Part shown: in pieces, positions 37,421-44,745 of the stretch | How positions within the stretch are numbered: position 1 is the stretch's first letter | Layout: each line of letters starts with the position of its first letter | NCBI RefSeq assembly: GCF_001953355.1 | Contig: NZ_MPIY01000001.1 | Location: forward strand, 62,001 to 126,000 | Reading direction: 5' to 3' | Length of the DNA: 64,000 nt | From: Polynucleobacter sphagniphilus | Lineage (GTDB): Bacteria; Pseudomonadota; Gammaproteobacteria; Burkholderiales; Burkholderiaceae | The notes under the pieces: model-generated | Seen by the model: only the letters and a program-made list of their open reading frames with translations | Database searches by the model: none | Told to the model about the DNA's origin: nothing | Made by a program: the position numbers and the translations under genes

Positions 37421-37903
37421 TCGCTCGAGGGTGATAAATCGAAAATGAATATCACCTTCAGACCCCGGCGTCCTCTCGATTTCTTGCCAATTTTCAGGGT
37501 CAGGGATTTCAAAAAAGGTATCTCCGTCTACAATATCAATATCGATTTCTGTGAGGTATAGGCGATCTGCTTTAGCAAAACTTTGCCTAAATAGTTGTTC
37601 CCCACCAATCACAAAAACCCGTGGTGAGTCCGATAAGCGATTGAGCGCTTCATCCAAAGAGCTGGCTACTTCTGCGCCAAGCAAATGCAAATCAGTGTTT
37701 CTGCTGACCACAATATTGCGACGGCCAGGCAAAGGTCGACCAATCGATTCCCAAGTTTTTCTGCCCATGATTACTGGGTGGCCCATGGTGACGCGTTTAA
37801 AGAATTGCAAATCAGCGGAAATCTTCCACGGCATCTGATTATCTTTGCCAATGACGTGATTACGCGAGCGTGCAACGATCATAGAGATAGCAGCTTGTGT
37901 CAT
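37415..37903 (-). CDS. folA: dihydrofolate reductase
   Basis: NADPH-dependent reductase (162 aa) regenerating tetrahydrofolate. Seen: ISMIVARSRNHVIGKDNQMPW with the Met20-type loop, the active-site acidic residue in ISADLQFFK, PVIMGRKTWESIG, and the FVIGGEQLFRQ NADPH loop. It lies 7 bp downstream of thyA; coupling of thyA and folA makes sense because thymidylate synthase produces dihydrofolate. Confidence 0.97.
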   Translation of the reverse strand: MTQAAISMIVARSRNHVIGKDNQMPWKISADLQFFKRVTMGHPVIMGRKTWESIGRPLPGRRNIVVSRNTDLHLLGAEVASSLDEALNRLSDSPRVFVIGGEQLFRQSFAKADRLYLTEIDIDIVDGDTFFEIPDPENWQEIERTPGSEGDIHFRFITLERK

Positions 37904-37910
37904 CTTGTTC

Positions 37911-38705
37911 TTAAACTGCTACAGGAGCTTTAATGGGTGGATGGGATTCATATCCGACAATTTCAAAGTCTTCAAACTCATAATCAAATAATGACTCTGG
38001 TTTGCGTAAGATATTTAATGTAGGTAATGGATAAAAGCCACGCGATAGTTGTAAATCAACCTGCTCGAGGTGGTTGCTATAGAGGTGGCAATCACCGCCA
38101 GTCCAAATAAAATCACCCACTTCAAGATCGCATTGCTGAGCCACCATATGCGTCAGCAAGGCATAGCTTGCAATATTAAATGGCACGCCTAAAAAAATAT
38201 CTGCACTGCGTTGATACAGTTGGCAAGATAGCTTCCCATCGGCTACATAAAATTGAAAGAAGGCATGGCACGGTGCTAAAGCCATCCGAGGAATATCGGC
38301 AACATTCCAAGCCGAAACAATAATACGACGTGAATCTGGGTTGGTCTTAATTGTCTGAATGACCTCGGAGATCTGGTCAATATGCTGCCCATTTGGCGCA
38401 GGCCATGAGCGCCATTGGTAGCCGTAGATTGGACCTAGGTCGCCATCAGGCGCAGCCCATTCATTCCAGATTGATACACCGCGCTCTTTTAGCCAGTTAT
38501 TGTCGGTGCTCCCTTTGAGGAACCAGAGTAATTCATAGATGATTGATTTGAGATGCAGCTTTTTGGTTGTCACCATGGGAAAGCCGTCGGCTAGATTAAA
38601 CCGCATCTGATGACCGAATACAGAGATTGTGCCAGTACCGGTTCTATCGGACTTTTGAGCTCCTTTGGCAAGGACTTCCTTCATGAGGTTGTGGTATTGG
38701 CGCAT
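37911..38705 (-). CDS. thyA: thymidylate synthase
   Basis: dUMP to dTMP (264 aa, the same length as E. coli ThyA). The catalytic cysteine is C146 in [31 protein letters not shown] and the phosphate-binding [18 protein letters not shown] are present. TAAATT with an upstream TGA lies at -12 to -7, predicting a leaderless transcript; the ferredoxin reductase gene is 37 bp upstream on the same strand. Confidence 0.98.
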   Translation of the reverse strand: MRQYHNLMKEVLAKGAQKSDRTGTGTISVFGHQMRFNLADGFPMVTTKKLHLKSIIYELLWFLKGSTDNNWLKERGVSIWNEWAAPDGDLGPIYGYQWRSWPAPNGQHIDQISEVIQTIKTNPDSRRIIVSAWNVADIPRMALAPCHAFFQFYVADGKLSCQLYQRSADIFLGVPFNIASYALLTHMVAQQCDLEVGDFIWTGGDCHLYSNHLEQVDLQLSRGFYPLPTLNILRKPESLFDYEFEDFEIVGYESHPPIKAPVAV

Positions 38706-38711
38706 GGGACT

Positions 38712-38720
38712 AATTTATCA
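38712..38720 (-). promoter_or_regulatory. extended -10 element predicting a leaderless thyA mRNA
   Basis: TGA-TAAATT on the minus strand, the hexamer at -12 to -7 relative to the thyA ATG (38705). Weaker than the others: the fifth position is T. Confidence 0.4.
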
Positions 38721-38742
38721 GTGATTAAGTATTAGCAAGAGC

Positions 38743-39786
38743 TTACTCGATATTGGGCGAACTAACACCAAGCGCCTTATGGAGCTTGGGCGAGGTCGTG
38801 GTGTACTGCAATGGAATCTGTTTTTCCGGTTGGAGATAGGCTGCAGCAGCAAAGGCGGCTAGAGCAGCTTCATGAAATCCTGACAAGATCAACTTCTTTT
38901 TTCCTGGATAAATATTGATGTCACCAACTGCATAGATTCCGGGAGTATTAGTTTGAAACTTTTCTGTGTCGACGGTAATTTGTTTGCGATCAATAGTTAA
39001 ACCCCAGTCAGCAATAGGTCCTAATTTTGGTGAGAGACCAAAAAAGACTAGTAAATCATCGACGGGGATTGTTTGACTTAGCCCATCAATATCGGTGACT
39101 TGAAGTGCGCAGAGACGTCCATGCATCGTCTCAAAGCTGGAGATTTGACCAATGAGCAGCGCCATCTTTTGTTTGGCGCAAAGTCTGCGCATTTCGCCAA
39201 TAGCCTTAGGCGTTGCCTTGAAATCGTCCCTGCGATGAAGGAGGGTAACGGATTTAGCTTTACCTACCAAATGCAGTGCCCAATCCAGCGCGGAATCACC
39301 GCCACCACAAATTACGATTTGCTTATCAGTAAAACGCTCGGGATCATTGACGTGATAAAAAAGTTGTTTACCTTCAAATGCTTCAATGCCCTCAAGCTTA
39401 AGGGTGCGTGGCTGAAAGGCGCCTACTCCAGCAGCAACAAAAACCGTCTTACTTAAGAATTGGTTGCCTTGTGAAGTGCTCACCAGAAAGCGCCCATCAC
39501 CTTGACGCTCAAGGCTTGCAACTTCCTGTCCCAGATGAAATTGTGGGGCAAAAGGTTCAATTTGCTTAAGTAAATTATTGGTGAGTTCTCGTCCAGTGCA
39601 AACTGGAATAGCCGGTATGTCATAGATGGGTTTATCTGGATACAACTCGATGCATTGGCCGCCTACTGCTGGCAGGGAGTCAATGACATGGCTTTTTATT
39701 TCCAGCAAACCAAGCTCAAAAACTTGGAAGAGGCCCACTGGACCTGCGCCAATAATCAGGGCATCGGTTAGTGTGGGCTGATTCAA
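38743..39786 (-). CDS. ferredoxin/flavodoxin--NADP+ reductase (thioredoxin-reductase-like)
   Basis: FAD/NADPH flavoprotein (347 aa) of the TrxR-like ferredoxin reductase type. FAD motif [13 protein letters not shown] lies near residue 10; the NADPH motif is [14 protein letters not shown]; the second FAD motif is [13 protein letters not shown]. The CxxC redox pair of true thioredoxin reductase is missing. The start is a TTG: an in-frame stop lies upstream and no ATG is available nearby; AAGAGA precedes it. It lies 47 bp downstream of fdxA, its probable electron partner. Confidence 0.9.
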   Translation of the reverse strand: MNQPTLTDALIIGAGPVGLFQVFELGLLEIKSHVIDSLPAVGGQCIELYPDKPIYDIPAIPVCTGRELTNNLLKQIEPFAPQFHLGQEVASLERQGDGRFLVSTSQGNQFLSKTVFVAAGVGAFQPRTLKLEGIEAFEGKQLFYHVNDPERFTDKQIVICGGGDSALDWALHLVGKAKSVTLLHRRDDFKATPKAIGEMRRLCAKQKMALLIGQISSFETMHGRLCALQVTDIDGLSQTIPVDDLLVFFGLSPKLGPIADWGLTIDRKQITVDTEKFQTNTPGIYAVGDINIYPGKKKLILSGFHEAALAAFAAAAYLQPEKQIPLQYTTTSPKLHKALGVSSPNIE

Positions 39787-39833
39787 ACTAAATCTCTTGG
39801 ATATAGCTTAGTGGGTGGAGAAGTAAATAAACC

Positions 39834-40157
39834 TTACTTCACCAATTGATCTAATTTATTTTTAATATCTTTCCATTCATCGGCCTCAGGCAAGGCGCCC
39901 TTAGATTTGGTAATGGAAGTCCATGAAGAAGCTAACTCTGCATTGAGCTTGATAAATTCTTGTTGATCGCCAGGTACGTCGTCTTCGGCATAAATTGCAT
40001 TGACTGGGCACTCGGGAACGCAAACGGCACAGTCGATGCATTCGTCCGGATCGATAACTAAAAAATTAGGACCTTCGCGAAAGCAGTCAACTGGGCAAAC
40101 ATCCACACAGTCGGTGTACTTGCAGCGGATACAGGATTCGGTAACAACGTAAGTCAT
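39834..40157 (-). CDS. fdxA: ferredoxin FdxA (7Fe-8S type)
   Basis: Small electron carrier (107 aa). Cys 9, 12, 17, 21 and 25 in the N-terminal segment and the second [12 protein letters not shown] cluster motif fit a [3Fe-4S][4Fe-4S] ferredoxin. The C-terminal 45 residues ([20 protein letters not shown]...) are the usual proteobacterial FdxA extension. The gene is transcribed ahead of the ferredoxin reductase gene. The leader contains a 7-bp hairpin at 40176-40192. Confidence 0.95.
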   Translation of the reverse strand: MTYVVTESCIRCKYTDCVDVCPVDCFREGPNFLVIDPDECIDCAVCVPECPVNAIYAEDDVPGDQQEFIKLNAELASSWTSITKSKGALPEADEWKDIKNKLDQLVK

Positions 40158-40175
40158 GGCGGAGTAGTTTCAATG

Positions 40176-40192
40176 GCCCATTGAAAATGGGC
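40176..40192 (-). promoter_or_regulatory. hairpin in the fdxA leader
   Basis: Perfect inverted repeat GCCCATT (40176-40182) / AATGGGC (40186-40192) with a 3-nt loop, 18 nt before the fdxA ATG. No known operator is recognised; an RNA hairpin or a dyad protein site are both possible. Confidence 0.35.
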
Positions 40193-40271
40193 TGACAAGT
40201 TATAAAAATACAATTTTAGCCGAATTAGCCTATTTTTTAGGTAAAGTGAGGGCTATTACCACTTCAATTGA

Positions 40272-41288
40272 ATGCATATGAACACCTCAGCACAATCCCA
40301 TTCCCTTCAAAAACCCAAAATTTTGGTAGCAAGAGCTATTTTTCCGGATCAATTAGCAAAACTAGAGGAATCTTTTGAGGTTCAGTCAAACCAGGAAGAT
40401 CGCATTTATTCTGCAGACGAGTTAAAAAAAGCCCTGTCTGGTGTAGTCGGCGCCCTAGTTACCGGCAGCGAACGAATTGATGCAGGCGCCTTGGCCGATG
40501 CTAAAGATTTGAAAATCGTGGCCAATATTTCAGTGGGCTACAACAACTTTGATGTGCCAGCAATTACGGCGGCCGGTGTCATGGCATCCAATACTCCTGA
40601 CGTTTTAACGGATACAACTGCAGACTTTGGCTTTGCTCTTTTGATGGCTACCGCTAGACGGATTACAGAATCTGAGCATTGGGTGCGCGCAGGCAATTGG
40701 AAGCAATGGTCGCTGATCAATAATCCACTTGGGATGGACTTGCACCACACTACCATTGGCATTATTGGTATGGGGCGGATAGGTCAGGGGATTGCTAAGC
40801 GTGCCTCAGGTTTTGGTATGAATGTCATTTATCACAACCGCAGTCGTTTGCCCGAGGCAGATGAAAAAGCATGTCGTGCTACTTATGTTTCTAAAGAAGA
40901 GTTGCTAAAAACTGCCGACCATGTGGTCTTGGTGCTGCCTTACACCCCAGAAAATCATCACACTATTGGTGAGAAAGAATTAGCCCTCATGAAGCCGACT
41001 GCGACCCTCGTCAATATTGCGCGCGGTGGTATCGTAGATGACTTGGCTTTAGCGCAAGCCTTGAAGGCAAAAAAGATATTTGCAGCAGGCCTAGATGTGT
41101 TTGAGGGTGAACCAACAGTTAATCCAGAATTGCTTAAATTGAGCAATATTGTGTTGGCACCTCATATTGCTAGCGCAAGCGAAAAGACGCGCAGAGCCAT
41201 GGTGGATTTAGCGGTGAAAAATCTCACTGCAGCAGTTGCTGGAACTAAGCCACCAAGCTTAATTAATACTGAAGTCTTTAAGGGCTAA
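40272..41288 (+). CDS. D-2-hydroxyacid dehydrogenase (glyoxylate/hydroxypyruvate reductase type)
   Basis: 338 aa. Rossmann motif GMGRIGQGIAKRA, the catalytic Arg in NIARGGIVDD, a Glu in DVFEGEP and the His in LAPHIASASEKT give the D-isomer-specific 2-hydroxyacid dehydrogenase triad. VANISVGYNNFDVPA is typical of the GhrB/glycerate dehydrogenase group. Substrate specificity within the family is uncertain. The ATG at 40272 and a second ATG at 40278 are both possible. It ends 23 bp from the convergent membrane-protein gene. Confidence 0.92.
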   Translation: MHMNTSAQSHSLQKPKILVARAIFPDQLAKLEESFEVQSNQEDRIYSADELKKALSGVVGALVTGSERIDAGALADAKDLKIVANISVGYNNFDVPAITAAGVMASNTPDVLTDTTADFGFALLMATARRITESEHWVRAGNWKQWSLINNPLGMDLHHTTIGIIGMGRIGQGIAKRASGFGMNVIYHNRSRLPEADEKACRATYVSKEELLKTADHVVLVLPYTPENHHTIGEKELALMKPTATLVNIARGGIVDDLALAQALKAKKIFAAGLDVFEGEPTVNPELLKLSNIVLAPHIASASEKTRRAMVDLAVKNLTAAVAGTKPPSLINTEVFKG

Positions 41289-41297
41289 GTAAGAAAT

Positions 41298-41328
41298 AAA
41301 TCGAAGCCGATTTATTCGGTTTCGATTT
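41298..41328. terminator. hairpin between convergent genes, probable bidirectional terminator
   Basis: Stem AAATCGAAGCCG (41298-41309) / CGGTTTCGATTT (41317-41328) with one G-T pair and a 7-nt loop. The flanking T-tracts are poor (TTTCTTCT). The loop contains the stop of the minus-strand gene. Confidence 0.55.
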
Positions 41329-41605
41329 CTTCTGGTAATTCTCTTAGGGCTACTTCAATGCCACCAAAGGTATCTGCAACCCAGTTATACACTTTGCAGG
41401 CAATCCATAAGAGCGCAAAGCCAAGCAAGGCATTCAGAATCAGGGCTGATAGAACGGTGAATCCTGGGATTGCACCATCACGGATGAAAGCCACAAATAG
41501 TGCCAAGAGCACAATTGGGAATGAGAAACAGAGATAAACCAGAACCAAGGTTTTGGCGGTATGGACTGGATCGACGAAGACAATTTCTTTTTTGGTGAGT
41601 TTCAT
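41312..41605 (-). CDS. small two-helix membrane protein of unknown function
   Basis: 97 aa with two strong membrane helices (about 18-40 and 50-72). The C-terminal part (ACKVYNWVADTFGGIEV) resembles the lYN..a...GGi.v end of DUF3566-type proteins, a weak match from memory. Start chosen at the ATG 41605, just upstream of the moeA stop on this strand; a longer in-frame reading starting at 41644 would run into moeA. It sits at the end of the moaA-mobA-moeA unit, 10 bp after moeA. Function unknown. Confidence 0.7.
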   Translation of the reverse strand: MKLTKKEIVFVDPVHTAKTLVLVYLCFSFPIVLLALFVAFIRDGAIPGFTVLSALILNALLGFALLWIACKVYNWVADTFGGIEVALRELPEEIETE

Positions 41606-41615
41606 AGCCGCAATC

Positions 41616-42938
41616 TTAAAGCAGTCCCTCAAAAAGTGCCACATCTACCCACTCTCCTGCGGCTACATTGCCTTGCTCGTGATTGAGAATGACAAAGCAA
41701 TTTGCCTCACTCATGGAGCGTAATATGCCGGCACCTTGACTTCCAGTCAGCCTGACAGTTGGCCTGCCATCCTTATTGCGCCCTAGAATGGCGCGCTGAA
41801 ATTCTGTTCGACCCGCCTTTTTGCGAATGGGAGCTTCAGCAATAGCCTGCATCAGCGTTGGTTCAGTTTGTGAGGCGCCATTCAGAGCAAGCAGCGCTGA
41901 TTGCACAAATTGATAGAACGTCACCATGACTGCTACGGGATTTCCTGGAAGGCCAAAAAATAGCGTTCGTTTTTTATTGGCTTGCCCATCTACTGGCTTG
42001 AGTGTGCCAAAAGCCATGGGCCGACCTGGACGCATGGCAATCTTCCAAAAGCCAACATCACCCAGTTCTTGCATGATTTGTTTGGTGTAATCGGCTTCAC
42101 CCACTGAAACGCCGCCCGATGAAATCAATACGTCTGCTTGTTTGGCTGCATCACAAAAGGCTTTTTTGAGAGAGGCGGGATCATCACGGACAATCCCGCA
42201 ATCAATGATTTTGAAATTGAGGCGATTTAATAAGCCAATCAGACTATAGCGATTGCTATCGTAAATTGTCCCGGTGCTTAAAGGCTCTCCGAGTGGGCGT
42301 AATTCATCACCGGATGACAGAATTGCCACTTTTAATTGAGGGCGTAAGGGCAGCTCTTTGATACCAAGGGAGGCTGCCAAACCCAAATCAGATGGCCGTA
42401 ATATTCTTCCTGCCGATACCGCAGCCTTCCCCTTTTGTAAATCTTCACCGCGCAGACGACGATTATCGCCAGCCTTGAGCAGCTTTTTCTCAAACTCAAT
42501 AGTAGCCAGATTGTTTGATGACTCAATTATCAATTCTTGTGGAATGACGGTGTCGCATCCCGCTGGCATGAGTGCGCCTGTCATGATTTTGACGCATTGG
42601 CCACTGGAGACTACTTTATCAAATGGCTTACCAGCAAAAGCTGTGCCTACTATTTGGAGCCGAGCGAGATCGCCATCATCTTTGAGGCATGCGCCATCAA
42701 ATGCATAGCCATCCATTGCAGAATTGTCTGCTGCTGGTACATCAATAGGTGAAAGTAAATCACTACCCAAGATGCGATTAATAGATTGATCTAGAGGTGT
42801 TAATTCAAAATTAAGGGGAGTCTGCTTTTGAGCCTCCTCGAGCAATTCCTTGACTAAGTCAGCGATAGCCTCGCGGGCCTTTTCCACTGGCAAAGCAGGG
42901 TTTAAAAGTGGGGGTCTGTTAGGGGAATGCGGTTCCAT
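41616..42938 (-). CDS. moeA: molybdopterin molybdenumtransferase
   Basis: MoeA (440 aa) inserts molybdate into adenylylated molybdopterin made by Mog. Seen: DNSAMDGYAFD, MTGALMPAGCDTVIPQE, STGTIYDSNRY, the MoCF-like SSGGVSVGEADYTK, and the substrate/metal region MRPGRPMAFG and FFGLPGNPVAVMVTF. Length is slightly above the usual 410. It lies 5 bp downstream of mobA. Confidence 0.95.
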   Translation of the reverse strand: MEPHSPNRPPLLNPALPVEKAREAIADLVKELLEEAQKQTPLNFELTPLDQSINRILGSDLLSPIDVPAADNSAMDGYAFDGACLKDDGDLARLQIVGTAFAGKPFDKVVSSGQCVKIMTGALMPAGCDTVIPQELIIESSNNLATIEFEKKLLKAGDNRRLRGEDLQKGKAAVSAGRILRPSDLGLAASLGIKELPLRPQLKVAILSSGDELRPLGEPLSTGTIYDSNRYSLIGLLNRLNFKIIDCGIVRDDPASLKKAFCDAAKQADVLISSGGVSVGEADYTKQIMQELGDVGFWKIAMRPGRPMAFGTLKPVDGQANKKRTLFFGLPGNPVAVMVTFYQFVQSALLALNGASQTEPTLMQAIAEAPIRKKAGRTEFQRAILGRNKDGRPTVRLTGSQGAGILRSMSEANCFVILNHEQGNVAAGEWVDVALFEGLL

Positions 42939-42943
42939 ATAGC

Positions 42944-43549
42944 TTATTTTGCTGCATTCTCTAGTGCATGTAATTCTTCAGGCGTATTGACGTTGGCAAA
43001 AGCATCTTCATTTTCAAAGACAACGGTACTGGTGCGTAACTCTGTAAACCAGTGATCAATCTTTAAATCACCCTTGCTCAAGAAGGTGCGTAAAGAATCT
43101 GCCAAATCACTGCGCATCAAACAAAAAACCGGCTGAGCCCAATGTCTGCCATTTGCACTCTTGGTGGATGCATAAACTAGTTGTGCATTGGTCTTCTCCA
43201 GCTCTACGGCGAGCATCTGAGCTAGATCTATGGGAAGCAATGGAGAGTCACAAGGTGAAGTGAGTAGGTAAGGTGTTTGAGCTGCCTTGAGACCAGCCAA
43301 GAAACCCGCTAAAGGGCCCGCAAAGTCTGGCGTCTCATCGGCAATCACTGCGTATCCATACACTGAGTATTTTGTGATGTTGCGATTGGCGTTAATCATG
43401 ATCGGCCCAACTTGCTCCTTTAGTCGGGTAATGGCGCAGTCAATTAAAGGTTTTCCTTGAAAAGAGATTAAGCCTTTATCAATACCGCCCATGCGTTGGG
43501 CACGACCACCCGCCAAAATCAAACCAGTAATCGCTTCTTTTTTAATCAT
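42944..43549 (-). CDS. mobA: molybdenum cofactor guanylyltransferase
   Basis: MobA (201 aa) transfers GMP to molybdenum cofactor to form the bis-MGD used by DMSO-reductase-family enzymes. The nucleotide motif is LILAGGRAQRMGGIDKG near the N-terminus; FAGPLAGFLAGL, TSPCDSPLLP and the DFNVNTPEEL-like ANVNTPEEL end are present. It overlaps the moaA stop by 1 nt (TAATG). The presence of MobA implies at least one bis-MGD enzyme elsewhere. Confidence 0.94.
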   Translation of the reverse strand: MIKKEAITGLILAGGRAQRMGGIDKGLISFQGKPLIDCAITRLKEQVGPIMINANRNITKYSVYGYAVIADETPDFAGPLAGFLAGLKAAQTPYLLTSPCDSPLLPIDLAQMLAVELEKTNAQLVYASTKSANGRHWAQPVFCLMRSDLADSLRTFLSKGDLKIDHWFTELRTSTVVFENEDAFANVNTPEELHALENAAK

Positions 43550-44664
43550 TAGCCGCCAATATAAGACATCTCGACCTTGCGGCCATTGGATATCTTTTCT
43601 TCAGGGTGTGAGCCCCTCATTTCTGAGTAGTTATCCGTGCGCTGTGACCAAGTGCTCATAATGGCATTGGCTATTTCAAGATCTGATTTTCCCGAACGCA
43701 GTAGCGTTTTAAAGTCAAAACCGGAATTGGCAAATAGACAAAGATACATTTGGCCATCAGTGGAAATGCGTGCACGCGTGCATTCATGACAAAAGGTTTG
43801 TGTAACGCTGGAGATCACACCGATCTCTCCAGAACCATCTTGATAGCGCCAGCGTTGCGCCACTTCGCCAGCATAGTTTGCCTCAATGGGTTCAAGCGGG
43901 AAGACGGTATTGATCTGGGCAATCACATCTTTGGATGGAACAACTTGTGCCATATCCCAACCATTTGAACTGCCAACATCCATGAACTCAATAAATCTCA
44001 AAATGATTCCGCTGCCCTTGAAGTGTTTGGCCATTGCCAAAATTTGATGTTCATTGCAGCCCTTCTTAACCACCATATTCACTTTAATGTCGGTGAAGCC
44101 GACATCTTGTGCAGCCAGAATGCCATCTAAAACATCGGTAACAGGAAAATCGACATCATTCATTTTTTTGAAAATGGCATCATCTAAACCATCTAAGCTT
44201 ACGGTGATTCTGTGCAGCCCTGCTGCTTTTAAAGCCGCAGCTTTTTTTCGTAAGATGCTGCCATTGGTTGTCAGCGTCAGATCAAGCTGTTTGCCTGATG
44301 GCGTGCGAATCTTTGCCAACATCGCTATCAGTACCTCGAGGTTCTTACGAAGTAAAGGCTCGCCGCCAGTAAGGCGAATCTTTTCGATGCCAGTAGTGGC
44401 AAAAATAGTGCTGAGCCGCGTGATTTCCTCAAAGCTCAATAATTCTTGATGAGAAAGATAGGGGTAGTTCTGATCAAAGATCTCTTTGGGCATGCAATAG
44501 GTGCAGCGAAAGTTGCAGCGATCGGTTACAGAGATGCGTAGATCACGTAGCGGTCTGCCGCGAGTATCTTGAGTGAGGTTACTTGTGGGAAGGAGTGCGG
44601 TTGGAATGGACGGCACAAGACCTGCACCTTCAGCAATTCGTATTGGGATTACTTTTTCAACCAT
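43549..44664 (-). CDS. moaA: GTP 3',8-cyclase (radical SAM)
   Basis: MoaA (371 aa from this start) catalyses the first molybdenum-cofactor step with MoaC. The SAM cluster is C50-x3-C54-x2-C57 (CNFRCTYC), preceded by LRISVTDR. The C-terminal second cluster uses [10 protein letters not shown] and YLCLFA, and the protein ends in Gly-Gly as required. ATG 44664 is chosen over an in-frame TTG at 44700 because CATAAT sits at -12 to -7. moaC, moaD and moaE are not in the window. Confidence 0.95.
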   Translation of the reverse strand: MVEKVIPIRIAEGAGLVPSIPTALLPTSNLTQDTRGRPLRDLRISVTDRCNFRCTYCMPKEIFDQNYPYLSHQELLSFEEITRLSTIFATTGIEKIRLTGGEPLLRKNLEVLIAMLAKIRTPSGKQLDLTLTTNGSILRKKAAALKAAGLHRITVSLDGLDDAIFKKMNDVDFPVTDVLDGILAAQDVGFTDIKVNMVVKKGCNEHQILAMAKHFKGSGIILRFIEFMDVGSSNGWDMAQVVPSKDVIAQINTVFPLEPIEANYAGEVAQRWRYQDGSGEIGVISSVTQTFCHECTRARISTDGQMYLCLFANSGFDFKTLLRSGKSDLEIANAIMSTWSQRTDNYSEMRGSHPEEKISNGRKVEMSYIGG

Positions 44665-44670
44665 GGGTGA

Positions 44671-44676
44671 ATTATG
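44671..44676 (-). promoter_or_regulatory. -10 element predicting a leaderless moaA mRNA and deciding its start
   Basis: CATAAT on the minus strand, 6 nt before the ATG at 44664; five of six bases match the consensus. Confidence 0.5.
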
Positions 44677-44745
44677 GCTGTGAATGAATGTTTCTGCCAA
44701 ACCGCCATAAATCCTTTTGAGATCTATGGCAGCCTGGAGAAAAGT

